DNA of 64,000 nt from Palsa-870 sp035937155 (GCA_035937155.1 DASYVJ010000055.1:8257-72256); one strand, 5' to 3'; shown: positions 32,477 to 41,736, counted from the first letter of the stretch. A program made the numbers and translations. Notes: generated by a model not told the origin, from the letters alone.

Positions 32477-33495
32477 GCACAACCATCAATCGAGTCGGCC
32501 TGCCGCGCGACGCATACAAGGGCGCCGCCACGACGCTCTGCGCAGGATGCGGCCACAACTCGATCACGAACCACATGATCAAGGCGCTTTACGAGCTCGG
32601 GGTCGAGCCGCACCGGCTGGCCAAGATGTCGGGCATCGGCTGCTCGTCCAAGACTCCGGCGTACTTCGTCGAGTCCGCGCACGGGTTCAACGGAGTGCAC
32701 GGGCGCATGCCGGCGCTGACGACCGGAGCTCAGCTCGCGAACCGGCAGCTGATCATGCTCGGGGTGTCCGGTGACGGGGACACCGCATCAATCGGCCTGG
32801 GCCAGTTCATGCACATGATCCGGCGCAACGTGGACTGCACTTACATCATTGAGGACAACGGCACCTACGGCCTGACCAAAGGCCAGTTCTCAGCCACCGC
32901 CGACCTGGGCTCCGTGCAGAAGAAGGGGGCCGTGAACACCTTCCAGCCCATCGATCCGTGCGCAGTCGCCATCACGCTGGGCTGCTCGTTCGTCGCCCGC
33001 TCATTCAGTGGCGACGGCAAGCAGGTCGTGCCGCTCATCAAGGCCGCGATCGCCCACCGCGGCACTGCCATCCTCGACATCGTCTCGCCCTGCGTCACGT
33101 TCAACGACCACGACGGCTCAACCAAGAGCTACAGCTGGGTCAAGGACCACGAGGAATCGATCGCCGACGTGTCCTTCATTCCATTTTTTGAAGAGGTGCA
33201 CGTCGACTACGAGCCGGGGACCATTCGCGACGTCGAGCTCCACGACGGATCCCACATCCTGCTCAAGAAGCTCGGTGAGGATCACGATCCATCTGACCGG
33301 CGCGCAGCGATGCACGTGATCGAGGAAGGACGAGCCGCCGGTCACCTGGTGACAGGTCTGCTCTATCTCGATACGACGATGGAGGACTTCGCCACCACGG
33401 AGCGCATTCCCGAGCGCCCGCTGAAAGACCTCAGCGATTCGGAGCTGCGCCTTACGCCCGATCAGTTCGCCCAATTCATGTCGGAGTTCGCCTGA
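32473..33495 (+). CDS. korB: 2-oxoacid:ferredoxin oxidoreductase beta subunit
   Basis: TPP-binding beta subunit. FTPP motifs: TLCAGCGHNSITNHMIK (with a cluster-ligating CxxC), MSGIGCSSKTPAYF, GVSGDGDTASIGLGQF at about residues 97-112 (the GDGD TPP-magnesium site) and IEDNGTYGLTKGQ. A further Cys, SPCVTFN near residue 205, completes the [4Fe-4S] set. 340 residues, normal. Coupled to korA. Confidence 0.94.
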   Translation: MSTTINRVGLPRDAYKGAATTLCAGCGHNSITNHMIKALYELGVEPHRLAKMSGIGCSSKTPAYFVESAHGFNGVHGRMPALTTGAQLANRQLIMLGVSGDGDTASIGLGQFMHMIRRNVDCTYIIEDNGTYGLTKGQFSATADLGSVQKKGAVNTFQPIDPCAVAITLGCSFVARSFSGDGKQVVPLIKAAIAHRGTAILDIVSPCVTFNDHDGSTKSYSWVKDHEESIADVSFIPFFEEVHVDYEPGTIRDVELHDGSHILLKKLGEDHDPSDRRAAMHVIEEGRAAGHLVTGLLYLDTTMEDFATTERIPERPLKDLSDSELRLTPDQFAQFMSEFA

Positions 33496-33524
33496 GCTCC
33501 CACTCCGTCAGCGTTACGGACCTG

Positions 33525-34127
33525 GTGCGAGGCACCCGGCTGGTCGCTCGCCGCGACCCGGCCATGGCTCGCGTGATCAAAGCTGTGGGCCCGCTCGCCC
33601 TGCGTGATCCCCTCGATGACAGCTTCGCCGCGCTGGTGCGCTCGATCACGTATCAGCAGCTCGCGGGTGCTGCCGCGGCTGCGATCCACGGGCGGTTTTT
33701 GAAACTCTTCGCGGGCACCCTCTCGCCGGCGGCAGTGCTGGCGCTTCCCGAGGGAGCCATGCGGTCCGCGGGCCTCAGCGGTTCGAAGGTGGCGGCCATC
33801 ACCGACCTCGCGCGCAAAGTTGAGGACGGCACGGTTCCGCTGCACGACGTCGATGGACTTTCAGATGACGAGCTGGTCGAGCGATTGGTCCAGGTTCGAG
33901 GCATCGGCCGGTGGACTGCAGAGATGTTCTTGATCTTTCAGCTGCGCCGGCTCGACGTGTGGCCGGTCGACGACTTCGCGGTCCGCAAGGGCTGGGCAAT
34001 CGCGCACAAGCTCAAAGATCTGCCTCGACCCCGCGACCTCCAGGCCGAAGGCGAGCTGTTTCGCCCGTATCGAACCGTAGTCGCGTGGTACTGCTGGCGC
34101 GCGACGGACACGGTCCTCCCGGAGTAG
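33525..34127 (+). CDS. AlkA-like DNA-3-methyladenine glycosylase (HhH-GPD)
   Basis: HhH-GPD glycosylase that removes alkylated purines. FAALVRSITYQQLAGAAAAAI at about residues 28-48 begins the helical domain; the hairpin is LVQVRGIGRWTAEMFLIFQL (about 123-142) and the active-site segment DVWPVDDFAVRKGW carries the expected catalytic Asp (second D). 200 residues, the short form lacking the AlkA N-terminal domain. The GTG at 33525 is 29 bases after korB; codons upstream remain open without a better start. Confidence 0.9.
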   Translation: MRGTRLVARRDPAMARVIKAVGPLALRDPLDDSFAALVRSITYQQLAGAAAAAIHGRFLKLFAGTLSPAAVLALPEGAMRSAGLSGSKVAAITDLARKVEDGTVPLHDVDGLSDDELVERLVQVRGIGRWTAEMFLIFQLRRLDVWPVDDFAVRKGWAIAHKLKDLPRPRDLQAEGELFRPYRTVVAWYCWRATDTVLPE

Positions 34128-34256
34128 TGGCGCGGACGGAAAGCCCTCGACGGATCTTCGGCGCCCATGCGGCCCATCTCCGGGTTCAGCTCCTGCGCTG
34201 CTCGGTTACGCATGAAAGATGCGCTCGCTCCGCTGCTCGTCGCCACCACTGGGGTC

Positions 34257-34275
34257 CCCGTGGCGAAGCCACGGG
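34257..34275. other. Hairpin between glycosylase and APH-like gene
   Basis: CCCGTGGC (34257-34264) and GCCACGGG (34268-34275) make a perfect 8-bp stem with a GAA loop in the 197-base convergent gap. GGGGTCC flanks it on both sides. There is no T-tract. It may end both convergent transcripts or be a dispersed palindrome. The rest of the gap shows no gene. Confidence 0.45.
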
Positions 34276-34324
34276 AGGGGTCCCTGGATCGTCGAATCTC
34301 TCGCCGAGGGTTTCCGCCGCGCCA

Positions 34325-34981
34325 CTAGCGGCCGTACTTTCGGCGCAGGCGCTCTATTTCCTGGTCGGTCATCGCGGGCGCGCCGTACGCATCGAGAAAG
34401 TCGCGCGCGAAGCCTTTGCCGAAGTTGTACTGCAAGGTCCAGACGCCGGCGGCCAGATCCTGGCGAGGATCACCGAGGCCGGTACCGCCTACGTCGATCA
34501 ACCCGCTCAGCTTTCCCTGGCTGACCAGGACGTTCGGCAGGCAGTAGTCCCCGTGGATCAATACATGGCCACGCTTGCGAATGCCAAAGGGGCAATCTGT
34601 CGCATCAGTACAGTGAATCCCGCGAAGGATTTCGCCGAACACTCGCGCAACGCGTTCCGGCGACAAATCCACCGATGCGTGGTACAGGGGGACACCGGGC
34701 ACCTCCCGCGTCATGAGCCAGTCATCGCCGACGACGTGAAAGAAGCCGACCACCTCCGGCACGGGTAGCCGCCCGCGCAGCCAGGCGAGACGGTCGCGCT
34801 CGCCGCTCAGCTCCGCGGCGCGCTTGACGTAGACGGCGCCTGATTCTCCCGCCAGCCTCCACACGGTGCCCGCCCAGCTCATCCATGCGAGCTCGCCGTC
34901 GAGACGCGTGCCTCCAATGGCGGTCATTGCCGCGGAGCGCACGCGCCGTGGCAGTCGCAACGTCGCGGATGAGGATTCCAT
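34325..34981 (-). CDS. APH(3')-like aminoglycoside phosphotransferase family protein
   Basis: Small kinase of the phosphotransferase-enzyme (APH) family. The catalytic Brenner motif is LIHGDYCLPNVLV (about residues 145-157), the metal-binding motif LIDVGGTGLGDPRQDLA (about 165-181), and VYVKRAA near residue 42 supplies the ATP Lys. The C-terminal YNFGKGFARDFLDAYG resembles the substrate-binding helices of kanamycin kinases. 218 residues from ATG 34981, shorter than the ~265 of APH(3'). It may phosphorylate an antibiotic or a small metabolite; resistance is not demonstrated. Divergent from pepF. Confidence 0.8.
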   Translation of the reverse strand: MESSSATLRLPRRVRSAAMTAIGGTRLDGELAWMSWAGTVWRLAGESGAVYVKRAAELSGERDRLAWLRGRLPVPEVVGFFHVVGDDWLMTREVPGVPLYHASVDLSPERVARVFGEILRGIHCTDATDCPFGIRKRGHVLIHGDYCLPNVLVSQGKLSGLIDVGGTGLGDPRQDLAAGVWTLQYNFGKGFARDFLDAYGAPAMTDQEIERLRRKYGR

Positions 34982-35042
34982 TCGAGCGTCCTCTGTACCA
35001 TGTGTCACGCCGTCGGGGAGGCATGTTTCTTGGGGGAGAGGT

Positions 35043-36743
35043 GTGGTGGTGGTACTTCCGGCATCTCCGGATGCCTTCAAAGACGCGGCCTGGGAGGAAA
35101 TCCTTCCCTACTACCAGGAGCTGGCTCGACGCCCGCTCGATCGCGAGAACGTCGAATCGTGGCTCGCGGATTGGTCTCGCTTCGAGTCGCTTTTATCAGA
35201 AGCCGGCGCCCTGGCCAGCTTTGCCTATTCGTGCGACACCTCGGACCCCGCTCGTGAAGCGGCTCAGCTGAGGTTCGGCACGCAGATCTCGCCGAAGGCC
35301 CGCGAGCAGCGCGTGGGGTTGCAAGAGCGCCTCGTGGAGCTCGACTACGTCCGGCCGGGCCTGGAGACGACAGTCCAGCGGTTCCGGAACCAGATGGAGC
35401 TGTTCAACGAGGCGAACGTTCCCCTCTTCGGGGGGCTATCCGGCCTCGAGACAGAATGGTCGAAGGTCAACGGGTCGATGACCGTCGATTGGGACGGCGA
35501 GGAGAAGACGCCCGCGCAGCTCCTCCCGTTCCTCGAGTCAAACGACCGCGCCGTGCGCGAGCGCGCCTTCAAGCTGCGTGCCGAGCCATACATCCAGCGG
35601 CGGGGGGTCCTCGCGGACATCTTCGATCGCATGTACGACCTGCGCCAACAGGTCGCGGGCAATGCCGGCTTTGATAACTACCGCGACTACGCGCATCGCG
35701 AAAAGAATCGCTTCGACTACACCCCGGATGACTGCCTGCGATTCCACGAAGCGGTCGAGTCTGCTGTGCAGCCTGCTGCAGAGCGGCTCATGCGGCAGCG
35801 TCGCAGTCATATGAGCCTGGACCCGCTTCGGCCGTGGGACATCACGGCAGATCCCAAAGGCCGGCCGCCACTGAAGCCATTCGGCGACATCGCGACCTTT
35901 GTCGAAAAGGCCGGCGACGTGTTTGCCCACGTCGATCCTGACTTTCAGACTTACTACCGCAGCATGGCGGAGGCGGGCCTGCTCGACCTGGACAATCGCA
36001 AGGGCAAGGCTCCGGGCGGCTACTGCCAGACGCTCGCGTTCAGAAAGATGCCGCTCATCTTCATGAATGCCGTGGGCATAGACGGCGACGTGCGCACCCT
36101 GCTGCACGAAGCGGGCCACGCGTTCCATTCGTTCGAGGCGTCACAGCTCCCTTTGATCTTCCAGCGCCACCCAGGGTCGGAGATGGCCGAAGTCGCTTCG
36201 ATGTCGATGGAGCTGCTCTCTGCGCCTTTCATCGATGAGGGCCACGGCGGCTATTACAGCGAGCAAGATGCGCGCCGCTCGCGGGCCGAGCTGCTGGAAG
36301 GTATCGTCCTGTTCTTCTCTCACTGCGCGTCGGTCGATGCATTTCAGCACTGGATCTATCTGGACCGCGATGGACGCGACGCCGACGCGCGCGACCGGAA
36401 GTGGCTCGAGTTGCGCCAGCGTTTCGAAGGTCAGTCCGTGGACTGGAGCGGTCTCGATGCGGAACGAATTGCTCGCTGGTACCAGCAGCCGCATTTCTTC
36501 GCCAGCCCCTTCTACTACATCGAGTACGGGATCGCACAGCTCGGCGCCCTGCAGGTGTGGCGGAACAGCCTGCGGGACGGCGGCGAGGCCGTGCGCCAGT
36601 ACCGCGAAGCGCTCACCCTGGGGGCGACGCAGCCACTGCCCGAGCTCTTCAGGGCGGCGGGTGCGCGGCTAATCTTCGACAGCGCGGGAATGCGCGAGCT
36701 GATCTCGCTGGTCGAAGAGGAGCTGGCAAAGCTCGAAAACTAG
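35043..36743 (+). CDS. Oligoendopeptidase F-like M3 metallopeptidase
   Basis: Zinc metallopeptidase of family M3 (PepF type) degrading short peptides in the cytoplasm. The zinc motif HEAGH is in TLLHEAGHAFHSFEA (about residue 355), with the third ligand Glu in SEMAEVASMSMELL; the C-terminal substrate loop includes FFASPFYYIEYGIAQLGALQ. 566 residues, normal for PepF. The GTG at 35043 follows GGGGGAGAG and is preferred; further GTG codons at 35046 and 35049 are alternatives, and the open frame upstream of 35043 is not protein-like. Confidence 0.9.
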   Translation: MVVVLPASPDAFKDAAWEEILPYYQELARRPLDRENVESWLADWSRFESLLSEAGALASFAYSCDTSDPAREAAQLRFGTQISPKAREQRVGLQERLVELDYVRPGLETTVQRFRNQMELFNEANVPLFGGLSGLETEWSKVNGSMTVDWDGEEKTPAQLLPFLESNDRAVRERAFKLRAEPYIQRRGVLADIFDRMYDLRQQVAGNAGFDNYRDYAHREKNRFDYTPDDCLRFHEAVESAVQPAAERLMRQRRSHMSLDPLRPWDITADPKGRPPLKPFGDIATFVEKAGDVFAHVDPDFQTYYRSMAEAGLLDLDNRKGKAPGGYCQTLAFRKMPLIFMNAVGIDGDVRTLLHEAGHAFHSFEASQLPLIFQRHPGSEMAEVASMSMELLSAPFIDEGHGGYYSEQDARRSRAELLEGIVLFFSHCASVDAFQHWIYLDRDGRDADARDRKWLELRQRFEGQSVDWSGLDAERIARWYQQPHFFASPFYYIEYGIAQLGALQVWRNSLRDGGEAVRQYREALTLGATQPLPELFRAAGARLIFDSAGMRELISLVEEELAKLEN

Positions 36744-36750
36744 TCCTACG

Positions 36751-37647
36751 TCAGTTGTCGATGATGTCGCGCAGGGGTTTCTTCGGACCAAAGCGCGGCG
36801 CTCCGATCCCGGAGATGGTCACGAGACGGATCACGCGGGCGCGCTGTCCCCGGTAGGGCTCGAGCAGCTCCAGCATGCGGTCGTCGCTCGAGCGCGGCGT
36901 CCCCTCGAGCGCATAGCCGATCGCGTGAGGCAGGTGATAGTCGCCGACCGGCACCGCGTCTGAGTCGCCCAACGCGACAAGCGCGACTTTCGCTGCGGTC
37001 CACGGGCCGACGCCTGGAAACGCTTCGAGGCGGCGATAGGCACTCGGCAGGTCCATCGTGGTGGTCTCCTCGAGCCGGTTGGCGCTCCTAGCGGCGCGGA
37101 TGATGACCTCCGCACGCCGGCGCTCGACGCCAAAGCGGTGGAACGCCCAGTACGGCGTTCGCGCTAGCACCTCCGGCGATGGCGGAATCTTCAGGCGCAC
37201 CGGCCCAGGCGCGGACTCGCCGAGCGCGTCGACGAGCGCTCGATACCCGGCTTTCGCCTCGGTGGTGGTCACCTTCTGCCCGAGCACGGCCGGGACGAGC
37301 GCCTCGAACACCGCCTGAGTCCTCGGGAGCCGCAAGCCCGGGTTTCTGCGGTGCAGGTCCGCGATCAGGCGGTGCTGCGGCCGAAAATCGCTCGCGTCGT
37401 CCTCTTCGCCGCACAGCGACGCGGCTCGCTGTGACGCCCATTCCGCACCAGGCCCCCACGCCTCCACTGCAATCGTTCCCGTCCCGATGTGGAGATGGAC
37501 AGTCGCCGGGCCGTCCGGCGTTCTAGTCGCACGCCACGCGTCGCCACCGTCGATCCGCAGCGAGTGACCGAGCTCGATCGGGGCCAGCGTGGAGAAAAGG
37601 TCGAGCGGCCGGCTTGATTCAAATGCCGTTCGCACCTGCGGTTCCAC
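36751..37647 (-). CDS. AlkA-like DNA-3-methyladenine glycosylase II
   Basis: Third HhH-GPD glycosylase of the window. N-terminal AlkA-like beta domain (about 1-90, DLFSTLAPIELGHS at the start), then ALVPAVLGQKVTTTEAKAGYRALV (about 113-136), hairpin LEAFPGVGPWTAAKVALVAL (about 207-226) and active-site segment AVPVGDYHLPHAIGYAL with the catalytic Asp. 298 residues. Ends FGPKKPLRDIIDN. Its stop lies seven bases from the pepF stop (convergent). It probably precedes or shares transcription with nothing else; the histidine kinase ends ten bases before its start. Confidence 0.9.
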   Translation of the reverse strand: MEPQVRTAFESSRPLDLFSTLAPIELGHSLRIDGGDAWRATRTPDGPATVHLHIGTGTIAVEAWGPGAEWASQRAASLCGEEDDASDFRPQHRLIADLHRRNPGLRLPRTQAVFEALVPAVLGQKVTTTEAKAGYRALVDALGESAPGPVRLKIPPSPEVLARTPYWAFHRFGVERRRAEVIIRAARSANRLEETTTMDLPSAYRRLEAFPGVGPWTAAKVALVALGDSDAVPVGDYHLPHAIGYALEGTPRSSDDRMLELLEPYRGQRARVIRLVTISGIGAPRFGPKKPLRDIIDN

Positions 37648-37657
37648 GCCGAGCAGG

Positions 37658-39418
37658 CTACTGCTTCAGCGGCACTGCCAGGACGAAGGTGCTGCCGGAC
37701 CCGATGGTTGACTCGACAGTCAAGTCCCCGCCGTGCATGCGAGCGATCTCTCTCGAGAGCCAGAGGCCGAGGCCGGTCCCCTGGACGTGCAGCGTGTTTT
37801 GGATCCGGCCGAACCGAGTGAACAGGTTGGTCTGGTCCTGCGGGCTGATACCCACCCCATGATCGATGACCGCGACGATGGCCATGCCCTCCTTGCGTCC
37901 GATGCTGACCGTGATGTCGGAACCCGCCGGCGAGTATTTTGCTGCGTTGCTCAGCAGGTTTCTGATCACGATCTGGAAGCGGTCGGGGTCGACATCAGCC
38001 TCGAGTGTTTCTGCCGGCTCATCGACCTTGAGGTCATGGCCCCGCAGCAGCATCTTCACGCCATCGATCGCGATGTCCGTGATCTCGACGACGTCGTGGC
38101 GCCTCTTGTTGAGCTCCAGCCGGCCTTCTTCCAGCCGCGACGTTTCAAGCATCTGCTCGAGCATCCAGTTGATCTCGTCGGACTTTGCGATGAGCAACGG
38201 AAGGACCGAACTTGCCCTTTCCGACAGCTCCCCAAGGGCACCGGCCTCAAACATCGTGAGGTAGCCCTTGATGATCGTCATCGGTCCGCGCAGCTCGTGC
38301 GACGCGATGTTCAGAAAGTCGCTCTTGGCCTTTTCCAGGGCCTGGATGCGCGAGCTCAGGCTGACCCGGTCAAGGCTGGCAGTGATGCTGATCGCGTACT
38401 GGACCAGCCCATTGAGCTCGTCGTCACCAAAGATCGGCGTCAGGCGCCCCGAGACGATGACGATGGCGCCGCGACCTTTCTCAAGATCCAGCGGGACGAT
38501 GAGCATGTGGTCTTTACGCCACGGGTTGTGTCCCTGCCCCACCGACAGGAAGTCGTTGCGCGTTGCGATTTGCTCTGCCTCGTCTGCCCCCACTCCCCGC
38601 GCCGCGAGGATGGAGCGGTCCGAATCAATTACAAAAGCGCTTTCGCCGCCGACAAGTCGCTGGGCCCAACCGAGCGCTCGGTGCGCGAGCGTCTGGCGGT
38701 CTGGGCTGTGGAGAAGCAGATCGTGGAGAGCACTTCGAAACTGGTCTTCCTCGGGTTGTCGCCAGAACCGTCTCAACCATGCCGGCGGCGCAAAGCTGAC
38801 GTAAAGGACCGGCACGACAGCCAGCGCGATGAGGTCGGTGACCAGCGCACCGACCTGGCCCAGGCTGGCGCCGAACGTGCCGACCATGACCACGAAGTAG
38901 ATGCCGGCGTAGCCGAGGCTCAGCGCGTGCAGCCGCGCCGCTTCGACAGCACGCCGCCCAGTGGCGGAGATCCAGAACCGGATGATCGGCTCGAGAATGC
39001 AGAGCGTCCAGGTGACGAGCACCGCGGCCACTGCGATCGATTGCAGCGGTCCGTTCACGAGTTGGGGGTCGGCGGGGAGCTGCGCGGCGATCCCAAATGC
39101 GCCGACCAGGACGATGCCCGCTGTGATCCAGCGACGCGTGTTGGGCGAGATGGGCACGAATGAGTCCCGGAACATGACCAGGCTGTAGCCCGAGAGCAGG
39201 AACAGGACGAGCACCAGATCAGTCAGGGCCTGGGCGGCCACGCCGGATCCGCCAAGGGCTGGAGCGATCAAGATGAGCAGGGCGAGCGAGCCCAGCGCGA
39301 GGGCCAGATAGCCGTGGCGCCAGTCCGGCTGCCGGATCCAGGCCGCCGCGGTCCTCACCGCCAGCAGCCCGAAGGCGACCGCGATGGCAAGCTGGAGAAC
39401 CAGCAGGAGATCGGGCAT
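37658..39418 (-). CDS. Membrane sensor histidine kinase with GAF-like domain
   Basis: 586 residues. Residues about 1-205 hold six to seven membrane helices (LLLVLQLAIAVAFGLLAV ... LIALAVVPVLYVSFA), then a GAF-like domain (about 225-345). The HisKA phosphoacceptor is FLNIASHELRGPMTIIKGY (about 355-373). The ATPase domain has the N box IRNLLSNAAKYSPAG, G1 VIDHGVGI, F box FTRFGR and G2 GTGLGLWLSREIARMHGG. No response regulator adjoins it, so it is an orphan kinase. Stimulus unknown. Divergent from the ChrB-like gene. Confidence 0.92.
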   Translation of the reverse strand: MPDLLLVLQLAIAVAFGLLAVRTAAAWIRQPDWRHGYLALALGSLALLILIAPALGGSGVAAQALTDLVLVLFLLSGYSLVMFRDSFVPISPNTRRWITAGIVLVGAFGIAAQLPADPQLVNGPLQSIAVAAVLVTWTLCILEPIIRFWISATGRRAVEAARLHALSLGYAGIYFVVMVGTFGASLGQVGALVTDLIALAVVPVLYVSFAPPAWLRRFWRQPEEDQFRSALHDLLLHSPDRQTLAHRALGWAQRLVGGESAFVIDSDRSILAARGVGADEAEQIATRNDFLSVGQGHNPWRKDHMLIVPLDLEKGRGAIVIVSGRLTPIFGDDELNGLVQYAISITASLDRVSLSSRIQALEKAKSDFLNIASHELRGPMTIIKGYLTMFEAGALGELSERASSVLPLLIAKSDEINWMLEQMLETSRLEEGRLELNKRRHDVVEITDIAIDGVKMLLRGHDLKVDEPAETLEADVDPDRFQIVIRNLLSNAAKYSPAGSDITVSIGRKEGMAIVAVIDHGVGISPQDQTNLFTRFGRIQNTLHVQGTGLGLWLSREIARMHGGDLTVESTIGSGSTFVLAVPLKQ

Positions 39419-39471
39419 CGTGGGCGGAGCTTAGCCTAGTTGAAGACATTTCGACGACAGGAGCATTGAGG

Positions 39472-39921
39472 ATGAAGTGGGTAACCCGAAAGAACGCCAG
39501 CGTTGACCGGATCGCGTGCCCGTGGCTGGTCAAGCGTTTCATCGAACCCGACGCCGAGTTCCTTTACGTGGCGGCGCCAGACGTGACGAGTGTGGCTGAG
39601 AGGGAAGGCGCCATCCCTTATGACGTCGGCGGCGTCGAGTTGGGGCACGTCGACGGCCGGTGCAGCTTCGAGTCGATCATCCTCAAGTACGGGCTCCACG
39701 ACCCCGCCCTCGACCGGCTCGCCCAGATCGTGCACGGGGCCGACGTCAGTACTGACATCGACAAGACACCCGAGGCCGCGGGCCTGAAGGCGATCGCTCA
39801 TGGATTCGCCATCGTTCACGGGGAGAACGACCACCTGAAGATCGCCCTCGAAAGTCCCCTCTACGACGCGCTGTACGCGTGGTGCCAGAAAGAGGTCGCT
39901 AGAGTCAGGCCCCGGGAGTGA
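39472..39921 (+). CDS. ChrB-like chromate-resistance domain protein
   Basis: 149-residue protein matching the ChrB C-terminal domain: MKWVTRKNASVDRIACPWLVKRFIEPDAEF at the start (W.TR....DRIAC.WLI.RFID pattern), then FLYVAAPDV, PYDVGGVELGHVDGRCSFE and LAQIVHGADVS. In chromate operons ChrB acts as regulator or reductase-associated factor; no chrA transporter is present here, so the role is open. The ATG at 39472 has GGAG nine bases upstream. Its 3' end overlaps the convergent VOC gene by 17 bases. Confidence 0.85.
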   Translation: MKWVTRKNASVDRIACPWLVKRFIEPDAEFLYVAAPDVTSVAEREGAIPYDVGGVELGHVDGRCSFESIILKYGLHDPALDRLAQIVHGADVSTDIDKTPEAAGLKAIAHGFAIVHGENDHLKIALESPLYDALYAWCQKEVARVRPRE

Positions 39922-40663
39922 CCTCGATCCCGTTGGGATCCCTTTTTGCCGTGTCGAGGCGCCTGACCTCGAAACTCTGAAGGCCACGCACACCGGCCTC
40001 GACCTGAACTGCTCCCCGACCTTCGAGCAGGTTGATGCCGAGGTGATGGTGGTAGCCATCCCAGCTCATGAAGCGCATGACGCGGCCTGCCTCGGCCATC
40101 AACTCCATTCCCATTGACTCGTAGAAAGCCTGTGAGCTGTCGAGGTCGGCGACGTTGAGGTGCATGTGGCCGAGGACTGTGCCGCTCGAGAATTTCTTCT
40201 CGGGTTTGTCCGCGATTCGCAGAAGCCGTTCGAAGTCCAGGTGATCGGTACCTATGTTCAGCCGGCCGTTCGGATAGGTCCAATCGCTCCGCGGCCGGTC
40301 GGCATAAACCTCGATGCCATTTCCTTCCGGGTCATCGAAATAGAGGGCCTGGCTGACGAAATGGTCCGCCGTGCCGGTCAGCGGCAGCCGCTCTTCCAGC
40401 GCGCGTTTCAGTAAGCCGCCCAGCTCTTCTTCCCGCGGCAGAAGGATCGCAAAGTGAAAGAGGCCCGCCGTCCGTCGCGGACGATCGCGTCCGCCCTGCA
40501 GGGCCTTGAGGCGGAGTAGAGCTGAACCGCCGGCGCCAAGGGTGGCGGTCTCGGCCGCGTCATCCATTCGAGTCAAGCCGAAGCGTTCGTAGAAAGCGAC
40601 CTCACGCTCGAGGTCGAGAACTTTCAGCTCGAGAGATCCGAGGGGCCACTCAGAAGGGGTCAT
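39905..40663 (-). CDS. Two-domain VOC (glyoxalase/dioxygenase superfamily) protein
   Basis: 252 residues with two vicinal-oxygen-chelate domains, CatE-like. First half: LGSLELKVLDLEREVAFYERFGL, then LFHFAILLP and ALYFDDPEGNGIEVYADRP; second half: LGHMHLNVADLDSSQAFYESMGMEL and MSWDGYHHHLGINL. Metal ligands likely His in HMHLNV, His in HHHLG and a Glu near EVTPGA. Extradiol ring-cleavage or glyoxalase-type activity is possible; substrate unknown. Divergent from the AlkZ-like gene with a 24-base gap. Confidence 0.85.
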   Translation of the reverse strand: MTPSEWPLGSLELKVLDLEREVAFYERFGLTRMDDAAETATLGAGGSALLRLKALQGGRDRPRRTAGLFHFAILLPREEELGGLLKRALEERLPLTGTADHFVSQALYFDDPEGNGIEVYADRPRSDWTYPNGRLNIGTDHLDFERLLRIADKPEKKFSSGTVLGHMHLNVADLDSSQAFYESMGMELMAEAGRVMRFMSWDGYHHHLGINLLEGRGAVQVEAGVRGLQSFEVRRLDTAKRDPNGIEVTPGA

Positions 40664-40687
40664 ACCGTTTTCAATCTACCCAGCACG

Positions 40688-41731
40688 ATGCCGGTTCCTA
40701 ACGCATCTCGAATCCTGGCCGAGCGTTTTACCGCCCAGCTCCTGGCCGGAAAGCCGGAGCATGACCCGCTGACCGTAGCCGAGAGGCTGCTCGCGATTCA
40801 AGGCCAGGACCCACGCGGCGCGAGGTTGGCGATCCGCGCCCGGACGACGGGCCTGACTTCGGACGATGTCGATCGCGCGCTCACCGAAGACCGATCGCTG
40901 GTGATCACCTGGCTCAACCGAGGCACGCTGCACCTCGTCCGCAGCGAAGACTATGGCTGGCTGCACGCGGTGACGGCGCCTCCGACAGTCAGCGTCAATG
41001 CCCGCCGGCTGCGCGAGGAAGGAGTGACTCCGGCGATGGCCGAGCGCGGCGTGGCGCTGATCCGCCGATCTCTTGCCGCCGACGGGCCTCAGACCCGCCA
41101 GGAGCTTGGCCAGAGCCTCGCCGCGGGGCGGGTGCGCGTGGAGGGTCAGGCGCTGGTTCACCTGCTGCTGCTGGCATCGCTGCGGGGGCTGATCGTCGGT
41201 GGGCCGATGGTGAGCGGCCGGCAGGCGTTCGCGCTTACAAGCGATTGGCTCGGCCAGCCGAAACCTGTCGTCCGCGAGCGCGCGTTGGCGGAGCTTGCCC
41301 GGCGCTACCTTGCCGGCCACGGCCCGGCGACCGATCGGGACCTGGCCTACTGGTCCGGGCTTGCGCTGCGTGACGCGAGGGCGGGACTGAAGGCGATCGG
41401 CTCGGAAACCGTCGAGCGCGGCGATGGCCTGGTCAACCTGAAGAGGGCGAGAGCGAGCCGGTCGCTTCCGCCACCTCGCTTGCTGGGGTCCTTTGACCCG
41501 GTCCTGTTCGGCTGGACTTCTCGCGACGCGATCCTCGGCGCGGATGGGCCGGCGGTGGTCTCCGGAGGCACCTTTCGACCTTTTGCCATGGTCCGCGGCC
41601 ACGCCGCCGCGACATGGTCGATGCGCGCGGGCAAGGTGGACCTGAAACCCTTCCGCCCGGTGTCGCGATCAGACGCCACCGCATTGAGGGCCGACGAGAG
41701 GGACGTAAGGCGGTTTTTCAACCTGACCTAG
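40688..41731 (+). CDS. Winged-helix (HTH_42, AlkZ/YcaQ-like) protein
   Basis: 347-residue member of the HTH_42 winged-helix superfamily that includes the AlkZ and YcaQ DNA glycosylases for bulky lesions and crosslinks. The AERLLAIQGQDPRGARLAIRAR segment (about residues 30-51) contains an IQGQ that may correspond to the catalytic Q-hydrophobic-Q region; ITWLNRGTLHLVRSEDYGWL and GHGPATDRDLAYWSGL are family blocks, as is LLGSFDPVLFGWTSRD. Family members of unproven activity are numerous. Convergent with the tRNA gene; the stop lies five bases from the tRNA CCA end. Confidence 0.85.
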   Translation: MPVPNASRILAERFTAQLLAGKPEHDPLTVAERLLAIQGQDPRGARLAIRARTTGLTSDDVDRALTEDRSLVITWLNRGTLHLVRSEDYGWLHAVTAPPTVSVNARRLREEGVTPAMAERGVALIRRSLAADGPQTRQELGQSLAAGRVRVEGQALVHLLLLASLRGLIVGGPMVSGRQAFALTSDWLGQPKPVVRERALAELARRYLAGHGPATDRDLAYWSGLALRDARAGLKAIGSETVERGDGLVNLKRARASRSLPPPRLLGSFDPVLFGWTSRDAILGADGPAVVSGGTFRPFAMVRGHAAATWSMRAGKVDLKPFRPVSRSDATALRADERDVRRFFNLT

Positions 41732-41736
41732 CGATA

